Source: NCEH01 sp043195095 (GTDB lineage: Bacteria; Pseudomonadota; Alphaproteobacteria; Rhizobiales; Xanthobacteraceae). Taken from it: a stretch of DNA of 64,000 bases. The position numbers and the translations under genes were made by a program. Within the stretch, counting starts at the first letter, position 1; each line of letters begins with the position of its first letter. Below, one piece after another: positions 24,950 through 32,959 of the stretch. Location of the stretch: NCBI RefSeq assembly GCF_043195095.1, contig NZ_JBAFWN010000001.1, one strand, 5' to 3'. The notes under the pieces are model-generated. The model made no database searches and was not told the origin of the DNA. It was given only the letters and a program-made list of their open reading frames with translations.

Positions 24950-26227
24950 ATGACCGAAAAGCCCCATCCCGTCCCGATTCTGTCTGCGCCTCTCCCCCGC
25001 CGCCGGGTCCTCCAGGGGCTCGGAGCCGCCGCCCTTTTGGGCGGCGTCGGCATGCCCGCCATCGTGAAGGCGCAGGCCGACACCATCACCTTCGGCCATC
25101 TCACCCCGCTCACCGGCTTTCTGGGCCCGCTCGGCGCCTATGGGCAGATGGGCGTGCAGCTCGCGGTGGAAGAGATCAACGCCGCCGGCGGCGTGAACGG
25201 CCGCAAGATCAACCTGCTCATGGAAGACAGCGTCAATCCCGCCACCGCCTCTTCCAAGGCCGAGCGCTATATCGAGCGCGACAAGGCGGCTGTGATCATC
25301 GGCGAGATTTCCTCCGCCTCCTGCCTCGCAATCTCCCAGGTGGCGGCGCGCAACAAGATCGTATTCGTCAACACCGGCGGCAATTCGGACGCCCTGCGCG
25401 GCAAGGATTGCAACCGCTACATGTTCCATGTGGAAGGCGCCAACACCCAATATGTGAAGGCGGTGGGCGCGGCGATGCTGCGCGACGGCCTGATCAAGGG
25501 CAAGAAGCTGTTCTTCCTCACCGCCGACTATGCCTTCGGCCACGATCTCTCCCGCGTCGCCAAGCTCTATATCGCGGCGAATGGCGGCGAGGTGATCGCC
25601 GACGAGCTGGTGCCCACCGACGCCTCGGACTTCTCGGCCTATATGCTGAAGATCCGCCAGATGAAGCCGGACGTGGTGATCTCCAATCTTGCGGGCAATC
25701 AGATCACCAATTTCATCAAGCAATATGCCGAATTCGGCCTGCCCTTCCCGTTCGGCGGCTTCGGCTTCGACACCGCCGTGGCCTGGGGCGCCGGCAAGGG
25801 CAATTTCGGCGGCGTGTGGCCGTGCATCTGGCACCACGACGTGGAGGCTCCGGCTTCCAAGGCGTTCGTCGCCGCGTTCGTGAAGAAATACGGCAAGCCG
25901 CCGGAAAACCAGGCCTGGGGCGATTACGTCGCCACCAAGACGGTCGCCCGCGCCATGAACGAGACCAAGAGCACCGACAGCGCGCAGATCATCGGCTTCT
26001 TCGAGAAGGAGCCCAAGCTCGACATCCTGAAGGGCCGCGAGGGCTATTACCGGGCGTGGGATCACCAGTTGATCCAGGAGATGTACACCATCACCGCCAA
26101 GCCCGTGGCCCAGGTGAAGGACCAGTGGGACCTGATGGTGCTCGGCAAGGCGGTGCCCGGCCCGAACGACGCGCTCGACGTGATCGCGCCGACGCCGGCG
26201 GAAAACGCCTGCTCCTTCCCGGTCTGA
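24950..26227 (+). CDS. ABC transporter substrate-binding protein, LivK type (module 2)
   Basis: This 425-residue periplasmic binding protein of the branched-chain amino acid type has a twin-arginine-like signal (PRRRVLQGLGAAALLGG) and a probable cleavage after AIVKAQA near residue 42. The mature part opens with ITFGHLTPLTGFLGPLGAYGQMGVQL, the usual pattern for this fold. It heads an operon that continues with a LivH permease, a fused LivM-LivG-LivF protein, a hydroxyacid dehydrogenase and a beta-keto acid cleavage enzyme. Such binding proteins take many small carboxylates besides amino acids, so the ligand is probably the acid degraded by these enzymes. Confidence 0.9.
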   Translation: MTEKPHPVPILSAPLPRRRVLQGLGAAALLGGVGMPAIVKAQADTITFGHLTPLTGFLGPLGAYGQMGVQLAVEEINAAGGVNGRKINLLMEDSVNPATASSKAERYIERDKAAVIIGEISSASCLAISQVAARNKIVFVNTGGNSDALRGKDCNRYMFHVEGANTQYVKAVGAAMLRDGLIKGKKLFFLTADYAFGHDLSRVAKLYIAANGGEVIADELVPTDASDFSAYMLKIRQMKPDVVISNLAGNQITNFIKQYAEFGLPFPFGGFGFDTAVAWGAGKGNFGGVWPCIWHHDVEAPASKAFVAAFVKKYGKPPENQAWGDYVATKTVARAMNETKSTDSAQIIGFFEKEPKLDILKGREGYYRAWDHQLIQEMYTITAKPVAQVKDQWDLMVLGKAVPGPNDALDVIAPTPAENACSFPV

Positions 26228-26238
26228 GGCCGGCCCTG

Positions 26239-26358
26239 CCCCCTCCCCAGCCCTCCCCCGCAAGCGGGAGAGGGAGCCCCTTTCGGGAGACCGGAGAAAA
26301 GCTCCGTCCCGAGCCCACCAATCCCCTCTCCCGCTTGCGGCGGGGGTTAGGGAGGGGG
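26239..26358. repeat. GC-rich inverted repeat between binding protein and LivH genes
   Basis: Two arms (about 26239-26277 and 26322-26358) of the CCCTCCCCCGCAAGCGGGAGAG family lie in opposite orientation and can form one long hairpin. The repeat fills most of the 192 bases between the LivK-type gene and livH. The same arrangement recurs in module 3. Confidence 0.75.
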
Positions 26359-26419
26359 AAAGCGGGGGAGGGAGCTTCTCGCTTCGGCCGAATACATCGC
26401 CCTCAGGACGAAGATCGCC

Positions 26420-27301
26420 ATGCCTCTCGAACTCGTCTTCCTCATCGAGCAATTGCTCAACGGCCTTCTGGTGGGCGTCGCCTATCTGCTGATCGCGCTC
26501 GGCCTCTCGCTGATCTTCTCGCTCGGCGGCATCGTGAACCTCGCCCATGGCGGCTTCTATGCCATCGGCGCCTATATTGCGGTGGAAGTGGGCAATCGCT
26601 TCGGCTTTCCCGCCGCCTTCGTGGCGGCGCCGCTCTGCGTGGCGCTGATCGGAATGGTGATCGAGCGGGTGCTGTTCGCGCGCTTCTACCGCGCCGATCC
26701 CATCCTCTCTTTGCTGCTCACCTTCGGCCTCGCCATGGTGATCGAGCAGGCGCTGCGGATGCTCTTCGGCGCCACGCCGATCCCGTTCGCGATCCCGCAA
26801 TTCCTGCGCGGACAAGTCTTCATCGGCGACTTCATCTATTCGCGCTATCGCATCGCCATCCTGCTTGTGGCCATGGCGGCCGTGCTCGGCCTGTGGCTGC
26901 TGCTCCAGCGCACCGCCTTTGGCCGCGTGGTGCGGGCCGGGGTGCAAAACCCGGACATGGTGGGTGCGCTCGGCATCTCGCTGCGGCCCTATCTGACCGC
27001 CGTCGCCGCCATCGGCATCGGCCTCGCCGGGCTCGCGGGCGTGATGCTCGCCCCCATCTCCGGCGTGCATCCGGCCATGGGCGCGGAAATCCTCACCGCC
27101 GCGTTCGTGGTGGTGGTCATCGGCGGCCTCGGCTCGTTCTGGGGCGTGGTGGCGGCCGGGCTGCTGGTGGGCGTGGTGCGCGGGCTGACGGTCTATTTCC
27201 TGCCGCCGGCCGCCGAGGCCTCCATGTACATGCTGATGCTGATCGTGCTGCTGGTCCGCCCGCGCGGGCTGTTCGGCGAACGCATCCTGCGCTTCGAGTA
27301 A
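26420..27301 (+). CDS. ABC transporter permease, LivH type (module 2)
   Basis: The protein is a 293-residue inner-membrane permease with about eight hydrophobic segments. LNGLLVGVAYLLIALGLSLIF near the start and GGLGSFWGVVAAGLLVG near the end are LivH landmarks. It should pair with the LivM part of the fused protein that begins 79 bases downstream. It would import the compound captured by the LivK-type protein. Confidence 0.92.
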   Translation: MPLELVFLIEQLLNGLLVGVAYLLIALGLSLIFSLGGIVNLAHGGFYAIGAYIAVEVGNRFGFPAAFVAAPLCVALIGMVIERVLFARFYRADPILSLLLTFGLAMVIEQALRMLFGATPIPFAIPQFLRGQVFIGDFIYSRYRIAILLVAMAAVLGLWLLLQRTAFGRVVRAGVQNPDMVGALGISLRPYLTAVAAIGIGLAGLAGVMLAPISGVHPAMGAEILTAAFVVVVIGGLGSFWGVVAAGLLVGVVRGLTVYFLPPAAEASMYMLMLIVLLVRPRGLFGERILRFE

Positions 27302-27380
27302 GGCGGCCGTGATGCACCAGCCCGTCAGCCGCCGCGACACCGCCCGTCCCGCCTCCCCCGATCCCGCGAAAGGGAGCGCA

Positions 27381-29906
27381 ATGCTCGCCCGGAACGCCAA
27401 TATCCTGATCGCCGCGGCGGGTCTCCTGGTCCTGCCCTATCTGGTCACGGCGCTCGGCCTGACGCTGACCTCCGCCACCGACATCGTGGTGCTGGCGCTC
27501 GCCTGCATGGCGCTGAACCTGCTGGTGGGCTACACCGGCCTGGTCTCGTTCGGCCACGGCGCATGGTTCGGCCTCGGCGCCTATGCGGCGGCGCTGCTCC
27601 AGCGCCACGTATTTCCCGAATCCGGTATGATCCTGGTGGTGCCGGCGGCGCTGCTGGTGACGCTGACCGCCATCCCCATCGGCTTCGTGGTGCTGCGCCG
27701 GCGCGGCGTCTATTTCTCGCTGCTCACCCTCGCCTTCACCGCTCTGCTCTACACCGTCGCCTTCCGCTGGACCGACCTGACCGGCGGCGAGAACGGGCTC
27801 GGCGGCGTGAAGCGCGGCACCGCCTTCGGGCTCGATCTGGAACGCGCGTGGCCGTTCTATCTGGTGGTGGCGCTGGTCACGCTCATCGCGGTCTACGGCC
27901 TCCAGCGGTTCGTGCGCTCGCCCCTGGGCGCGGTGCTGGTGGCGATCCGCGAGAATGAGCAGCGGGCGCGCTTCATCGGCTATGACACGACGCTCTACAA
28001 GGTCGCCTGCTTCGTGCTCTCGGCCGGGCTCACGGCGCTCGCCGGCGGGTTGATGGTGTTCCACCATCGCTTTGCCTCGGCCGACCCGGTGAGCATCGCC
28101 TTTTCCGGCGAATTGCTGGCCATGGTGGTGATCGGCGGCATGCGCTCGTTCCTCGGCCCGGCGCTGGGCGCGCTGTTCTTCGTGCTGTTCCGCGAATTCC
28201 TCTCCATGTGGACGCCGGACTGGCTGTTTTACTTCGGCCTGCTGTTCGTCGCCTTTATCGTGTTCTCGCCCACCGGCCTCGTGGGCGTTGCCGGCCGCCT
28301 GCTGGCGCCGGTTTTGAAGAAGCGCGAGCAGGGCTCGGCCATGGGCGCGCGCACCGGCGCGGAGCTGCGCCCCTTGCCCGCCTCGCTGCGCAGCCAGCCG
28401 CGCTGGACCGGCGCCGGGGCGCTGCTGGAGGCGAAGGACCTCGCCCGCGCGTTCGGCGGCATCAAGGCGGTGCGCTCCGGCGCGGTGGCGGTGAAGGACC
28501 GCACGCTGCATGCCCTGATCGGCCCCAACGGCGCCGGCAAGACCACCGCTTTCAACCTGATTTCCGGCATGTTTCGCCCGGATTCCGGCGAGATCCGCCT
28601 GGCCGGCGAGCGCATCGACGGGCTGCCGCCCCACAAGGTGTGCGCCAAGGGGCTGGCGCGCTCGTTCCAGATCACCAATCTGTTTCCCACCCTCTCGGTG
28701 CACGAGAATTTGCGCCTCGGCGTGCAGGCGACCCACAAGCGCCGGTTCGATCCCTGGACCGACATCGCGGACATTCCCGACATCCATCACGAGACCGGCG
28801 AGATGGTCGCCTTTCTCGGCGTCGCCGGCATGGAGAAGGCGGAAGCCGGCGCGCTCTCCTATGGCGGCCAGCGGTTGTTGGACATGGGGCTGGCGCTCAC
28901 CTCGCGGCCCCGCGTGCTGCTGCTGGACGAGCCTTTGGCCGGCCTTGCCGCGGCCGAGCGCACGCGCGTCTCCAACCTCATCAAGCAGATTTCCGGCGAG
29001 GTGCCGGTGCTGCTGGTGGAACACGACATCGACCGGGTGTTCGAATTGGCCGACGCGGTCACCGTGATGGCCGACGGCGCGGTGCTGGTGGACGGCACGG
29101 TGGAGGACGCGCGCTCCGACAAGCGCGTGCAGGACGTCTATATCGGCTCCGGCGCGGCGGCGCTCGCCTCCCGCGACCTCGCCACGGCGGCGACCGACAC
29201 CGTCATGCTGGAACTGTCGAAGGTGGATGCCTTCTACGGCAAGAGCCGCATTCTCACCGAAGTGTCCATGGTGGCGCGCGAGGGCGAGATCGTCGCCCTG
29301 CTGGGCCGCAACGGCGCCGGCAAGTCCACCTTGCTCAAGACCATCGTCGGCATCGTGAAGCCTGCCTCTGGCTCGGTGCGCCTCGCGGGCGGAGAACTCG
29401 CCGGCCTCTCCTCCGCCGCCATCGCGCGACACGGGGTCGGCTATGTCCCCCAGGGCCGGGCGCTGTTCCACGGCATGAGCGTGCGCCACAATCTGGAGCT
29501 GGGCCGGCTGAAGCGCATCACTGGCGCGGGGCGTCACTTCTCGGAAGAAGAAGTGCTCGATCTTTTCCCGCGCCTGAAGGTGCGCCTGGATACGGCGGCC
29601 GACCTGCTCTCCGGCGGCGAGCAGCAGATGGTGGCGGTCGCCCGCGCGCTCATGGGCGACACCCGCGTGCTGCTGCTGGACGAGCCGTTCGAGGGGCTCT
29701 CTCCGGCGGTGACCGAGGAATTGTTCGACGCCTTCGACCGGCTGCGCCACCAGCTCTCCCTGGTGATCGTGGATCATCATCTCGACGTGGTGCTGAATCT
29801 CGCCGACCGCGCGGTGGTGCTGGAGCGCGGGCAGGTGATGCACGAAGGCCCCGCCCGCCCGCTGGCGCGCGACCTCGACCTGCGGCGCAAGGTGCTGTGG
29901 CTGTGA
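27381..29906 (+). CDS. Fused ABC transporter protein: LivM permease-LivG ATPase-LivF ATPase
   Basis: This is one 841-residue polypeptide with three usually separate subunits in order. LivM is about residues 1-310, with eight or more membrane segments and GYTGLVSFGHGAWFGLGAY. LivG is about 345-595 (Walker A GPNGAGKTT near 381, signature LSYGGQ near 492, Walker B LLLDEP near 512). LivF is about 610-841 (Walker A GRNGAGKST near 640, signature LSGGEQ near 743, Walker B near 763). No stop or frameshift interrupts it. The ATG at 27381 has AAGGGAG closely upstream; a GTG/ATG at 27309/27312 would add 24 residues. One LivH plus this chain would make a two-chain core transporter. LivM-LivG fusions are known; a fused LivF is less usual. 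Confidence 0.92.
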   Translation: MLARNANILIAAAGLLVLPYLVTALGLTLTSATDIVVLALACMALNLLVGYTGLVSFGHGAWFGLGAYAAALLQRHVFPESGMILVVPAALLVTLTAIPIGFVVLRRRGVYFSLLTLAFTALLYTVAFRWTDLTGGENGLGGVKRGTAFGLDLERAWPFYLVVALVTLIAVYGLQRFVRSPLGAVLVAIRENEQRARFIGYDTTLYKVACFVLSAGLTALAGGLMVFHHRFASADPVSIAFSGELLAMVVIGGMRSFLGPALGALFFVLFREFLSMWTPDWLFYFGLLFVAFIVFSPTGLVGVAGRLLAPVLKKREQGSAMGARTGAELRPLPASLRSQPRWTGAGALLEAKDLARAFGGIKAVRSGAVAVKDRTLHALIGPNGAGKTTAFNLISGMFRPDSGEIRLAGERIDGLPPHKVCAKGLARSFQITNLFPTLSVHENLRLGVQATHKRRFDPWTDIADIPDIHHETGEMVAFLGVAGMEKAEAGALSYGGQRLLDMGLALTSRPRVLLLDEPLAGLAAAERTRVSNLIKQISGEVPVLLVEHDIDRVFELADAVTVMADGAVLVDGTVEDARSDKRVQDVYIGSGAAALASRDLATAATDTVMLELSKVDAFYGKSRILTEVSMVAREGEIVALLGRNGAGKSTLLKTIVGIVKPASGSVRLAGGELAGLSSAAIARHGVGYVPQGRALFHGMSVRHNLELGRLKRITGAGRHFSEEEVLDLFPRLKVRLDTAADLLSGGEQQMVAVARALMGDTRVLLLDEPFEGLSPAVTEELFDAFDRLRHQLSLVIVDHHLDVVLNLADRAVVLERGQVMHEGPARPLARDLDLRRKVLWL

Positions 29907-29917
29907 GGGAAGTTGCG

Positions 29918-30116
29918 CGTCCCAGCCAAGTGCAGCGCCGCAGGCGCGGAACGCGAGCCGGGACCCAGCGCACAAACCCGCCGCAGGCGCTTCCATCACA
30001 AGCGCGCAGCGCGTGCGCCGGCTGCGCCGTCTTCTCCCCTGGGTCCCGGCTCGGCGCTCCGGCAAAGCCGTCGCTGGGCCGGGACGCAGGACATGCATGC
30101 CGGAGAAACCCACCCG
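29918..30116. repeat. 200-base tandem repeat, unit 1 of 4
   Basis: The unit starts CGTCCCAGCCAAGTGCAGCG and ends at the start of unit 2. Inner inverted segments GAGCCGGGACCCAG and CTGGGTCCCGGCTC and outer segments GTCCCAGCC and GGCCGGGAC can fold it into a long hairpin. The gap between the fused transporter gene and the hydroxyacid dehydrogenase is made almost wholly of these units. Confidence 0.85.
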
Positions 30117-30318
30117 CGTCCCAGCCAAGTGCAGCGCCGCAGGCGCGGAACGCAGAGCCGGGATCCAGCGCAAAAAACCGCCGCAGGCGCTTCCATCGCA
30201 CAAGCGCGCAGCGCGTGCGCCGGCTGCGCCGCCGTCTCCCCTGGGTCCCGGCTCGGCGCTCCGGCAAGGCCGTCGCTGGGCCGGGACGCAGGACACGCAT
30301 GCCGGAGAAACCCACCCG
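30117..30318. repeat. 200-base tandem repeat, unit 2 of 4
   Basis: A near-identical copy of unit 1, 202 bases, with the same hairpin arms. Differences are single bases and short indels. Confidence 0.85.
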
Positions 30319-30517
30319 CGTCCCAGCCAAGTGCAGCGCCGCAGGCGCGGAACGCAGAGCCGGGACCCAGCGCAAAAAACCGCCGCAGGCGCTTCGATCG
30401 CAGGCGCGCAAGGGCATGCGCCGGCTGCGCCGGCTTCTCCCTGGGTCCCGGCTCGGCGCTCCGGCAAAGCCGTCGCTGGGCCGGGACGCACCCGCACATG
30501 CCGGAGAAACCCACCCG
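30319..30517. repeat. 200-base tandem repeat, unit 3 of 4
   Basis: A near-identical copy, 199 bases. The middle part is slightly diverged (AGGGCATGCGCCGG in place of AGCGCGTGCGCCGG). Confidence 0.85.
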
Positions 30518-30689
30518 CGTCCCGGCCAAGTGCAGCGCCGCAGGCGCGGAACGCAGAGCCGGGACCCAGCGCAAAAAACCGCCGCAGGCGCTTCCATCGC
30601 AAGCGCGCAGCGCGTGCGCCGGCTGCGCCGTCTTTTTCCCTGGGTCCCGGCTCGGCGCTCCGGCGCGCCGTCGCTGGGCCGGGACACGG
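30518..30689. repeat. 200-base tandem repeat, unit 4 of 4 (shortened)
   Basis: The last copy ends at GGGCCGGGACACGGG without the trailing spacer found between units. The dehydrogenase start follows 51 bases later. Confidence 0.85.
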
Positions 30690-30739
30690 GAAGCAGGACT
30701 GCCCGCCATCTTCAAGCGCCATGATCTGAAAGGCCATCC

Positions 30740-31687
30740 ATGACCAAGATCGCCATCATCGGCTCCGGCTTCATCGGCCGCGCCTGGGCCATCACCTTCG
30801 CCCGCGCCGGGTTCGACGTGGCGCTCGCCGACCAGGCGCAGGGCGCGCCCGAGGCGGCGCTCGGCTATATCGACGGCGTCCTGCCGTCGCTCGCCGAAAA
30901 CGGCCTGCTGAACGGCGATACGCCTGCCGCCGTGCGCGCGCGCCTTTCCGCCGCGCCCTCCTATAGGGCGGCGCTGGATGGCGCCGTGCACGTGCAGGAG
31001 AACGCGCCGGAAGCGCTGGACGTGAAGCGCGCTTTGTTCGCCGAGCTGGACCGCCTCGCGGCGCCGAACACGGTGCTTGCCTCCTCCACCTCGGCGCTCC
31101 TGCCCTCGGCCTTTTCCGAACACTTGAAGGGCCGCGCGCGGGTGTGCGTGTGCCATCCCATCAACCCGCCCTATCTGATCCCGGCGGTGGAGGTGGTGCC
31201 CGCGCCCTGGACCAGCGCCGAGACCATGACCCGCGCCGCCGATCTCATGCGCGCCGCCGGCCAGGCGCCCATCGTGATGAAGACCGAGCTGGACGGCTTC
31301 GTCATGAACCGCATGCAGGGCGCCCTGCTGGAAGAGGCGTTCCGCCTGGTGGCGGAAGGCTATGCCAGCGTGGAAGACATCGACGTCGGCATCCGCGAGG
31401 GGCTGGCGCTGCGCTGGTCGTTCATGGGGCCGTTCGAGACCATCGACCTCAACGCGCCCGGCGGCGTCGCCGATTATGCGGCGCGCTACCAGCAGATCTA
31501 TGAGCGCATCTCGCCCAGCCAATGGCACCGGGTGGACTGGACCGGGCCGGTGATGGCGCAGGTGCTCGCCGAGCGCCGCGCGCGCCTGCCGCAAGACCAG
31601 CTCGCCGAGCGGCAGGTGTGGCGCGACCGCCGGCTGATGGCGCTCGCCGCCCACAAGCGCAAGGCCGCCACCGATATCGGCGCGTGA
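30740..31687 (+). CDS. 3-hydroxyacyl-CoA dehydrogenase family protein, lambda-crystallin/L-gulonate or carnitine dehydrogenase type
   Basis: The protein is a 315-residue NAD-dependent dehydrogenase of a 3-hydroxy acid. The Rossmann motif GSGFIG is at 8-13, SSTSALLPS follows, and the catalytic His is in CHPINPPYLIPAVEVVP. That last motif is characteristic of lambda-crystallin (L-gulonate 3-dehydrogenase) and L-carnitine dehydrogenase rather than of fatty acid enzymes. It is followed by a beta-keto acid cleavage enzyme, as in carnitine degradation, where the keto product is split with acetyl-CoA. No thioesterase domain is present. A free 3-hydroxy acid is therefore the likely substrate. Confidence 0.87.
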   Translation: MTKIAIIGSGFIGRAWAITFARAGFDVALADQAQGAPEAALGYIDGVLPSLAENGLLNGDTPAAVRARLSAAPSYRAALDGAVHVQENAPEALDVKRALFAELDRLAAPNTVLASSTSALLPSAFSEHLKGRARVCVCHPINPPYLIPAVEVVPAPWTSAETMTRAADLMRAAGQAPIVMKTELDGFVMNRMQGALLEEAFRLVAEGYASVEDIDVGIREGLALRWSFMGPFETIDLNAPGGVADYAARYQQIYERISPSQWHRVDWTGPVMAQVLAERRARLPQDQLAERQVWRDRRLMALAAHKRKAATDIGA

Positions 31688-31707
31688 CGCGCGCCCAAGA
31701 AATCTCC

Positions 31708-31740
31708 TCTGAATTTCTTCTGAATTTCTTCTGAATTCTT
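31708..31740. repeat. Three 11-base direct repeats before the BKACE gene
   Basis: TCTGAATTTCT occurs at 31708-31718 and 31719-31729, and a slightly altered copy (TCTGAATTCTT) at 31730-31740. The array is strikingly AT-rich for this genome and ends 18 bases before the BKACE start codon. Confidence 0.7.
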
Positions 31741-31758
31741 TCAGGAAAGGCTGACTTC

Positions 31759-32715
31759 ATGGCTGAGACGAAGACCCCCGCCGCCACCGGACCGCGCAAG
31801 GTGGTGATCACCTGCGCCGTCACCGGCGCGATCCACACCCCCACCATGTCGCCCCATCTGCCCATCACGCCGGACGAGATCGTCGCCGACGCGCTGGCCG
31901 CGGCGGAAGCGGGCGCCGCGATCCTGCATCTGCACGCGCGCAATCCCGAAACCGGGCAGCCGGACCAGACGCCGGAAGCCTTCGGCCGGTTCCTGCCGCG
32001 CATCAAGCAGGCGACGAACGCGGTGATCAACATCACCTCCGGCGGCAGCCCCTATATGAAGGTGGAAGAGCGCGTGCTGCCCGCCGCCACCTTCAAGCCG
32101 GAAGTCGCCTCGCTCAACATGGGCTCGATGAATTTCGGCCTGTTCCATTTGCTCGACAAGTATCCGGAGTTCAAGTTCGACTGGGAGCGTACGCATCTGG
32201 AAAACACGCGGGACCTCGTCTTCCGCAATACGTTCAAGGATATCGAATATATCCTCCAGACCTGCTACGACAACGGCACCCGCTTCGAGTTCGAATGCTA
32301 CGACATCGGGCACCTTTACAATCTCGCCCATTTCCTCGACCGGGGCCTGGTGAAGCCGCCTTTGTTCGTGCAGTCGGTGTTCGGGCTGCTGGGCGGCATC
32401 GGCCCGCACCCGGAAGACGTCATGCATATGAAGCGCACCTGCGACCGGCTGTTCGGCGATCAGTATCGCTGGTCGGTGCTGGGCGCCGGGCGCCACCAAT
32501 TGCCGATCGCCGGCATGTCCGCGTCCATGGGCGGCAACGTGCGGGTGGGGCTTGAGGATTCGCTCTGGGCCGGGCGCGGCAAGCTTGCCACCTCCAATGC
32601 CGACCAGGTGAAGCTCGCGCGCAAGATCATCGAGGGCCTGGGCCTGGAGATCGCCACCCCCGACGAAGCGCGGCAGATCCTGCAACTGAAGGGCGCCGAC
32701 AAGACCAACATCTGA
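31759..32715 (+). CDS. Beta-keto acid cleavage enzyme (BKACE, former DUF849)
   Basis: This 318-residue zinc-dependent TIM-barrel enzyme splits a beta-keto acid with acetyl-CoA into acetoacetate and a new acyl-CoA. Metal-binding His57 and His59 are in ILHLHARN, and a conserved Glu is in FECYDIGHL. TGAIHTPTMSPHLP near residue 22 and SVFGLLGGIGPHPED are family marks. It follows a 3-hydroxy acid dehydrogenase that would supply the keto acid. BKACE enzymes vary widely in substrate (carnitine, lysine and beta-alanine derivatives), so the acyl group is unknown. Confidence 0.92.
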   Translation: MAETKTPAATGPRKVVITCAVTGAIHTPTMSPHLPITPDEIVADALAAAEAGAAILHLHARNPETGQPDQTPEAFGRFLPRIKQATNAVINITSGGSPYMKVEERVLPAATFKPEVASLNMGSMNFGLFHLLDKYPEFKFDWERTHLENTRDLVFRNTFKDIEYILQTCYDNGTRFEFECYDIGHLYNLAHFLDRGLVKPPLFVQSVFGLLGGIGPHPEDVMHMKRTCDRLFGDQYRWSVLGAGRHQLPIAGMSASMGGNVRVGLEDSLWAGRGKLATSNADQVKLARKIIEGLGLEIATPDEARQILQLKGADKTNI

Positions 32716-32870
32716 ACCGACATCGGGAACGGCCGCATGGGCCGTTCCCGTGCGGGCCGCGTGTCTCCCGGCCGGCCCCGCCCCGCGCCCCTTGCCCGAC
32801 CTCCCCCGCGCGACCTGGCGCCGGGGAGCAGGAATCCCCAATCCTCCCAAACCCCTTCCCGCCCGGCAGC

Positions 32871-32904
32871 TTGACAGGCTCGCGGCAAAACATGATATAT
32901 CATG
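32871..32904 (+). promoter_or_regulatory. Promoter of the module 3 transporter operon with GntR-type operator
   Basis: A perfect TTGACA (32871-32876) is followed at -10 distance by the perfect 14-base palindrome CATGATATATCATG (32891-32904). The palindrome would cover the -10 element. Closely related sites lie at 39962, 41171 and 41530, all at starts of module 3 genes. Confidence 0.6.
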
Positions 32905-32959
32905 CATACTAATAAGAAGGTCGACCCCGCCGGGAACGGTCATGCATCTGGGAGGAAAA

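Noticed and set aside
29907..30739. Long open frames on both strands across the tandem repeats
   Set aside because: They arise from GC-rich repeated DNA, have low-complexity Arg/Ala/Pro translations that repeat every 200 bases, and lack ribosome sites.
29907..30739. CRISPR array as explanation for regular repeats
   Set aside because: Units are about 200 bases, directly adjoining and nearly identical throughout, without short repeats and variable spacers, and no cas genes are present.
30740..32715. A complete carnitine degradation operon
   Set aside because: The dehydrogenase and BKACE fit, but there is no thioesterase domain, betaine gene or carnitine transporter signature, so the substrate cannot be called carnitine.
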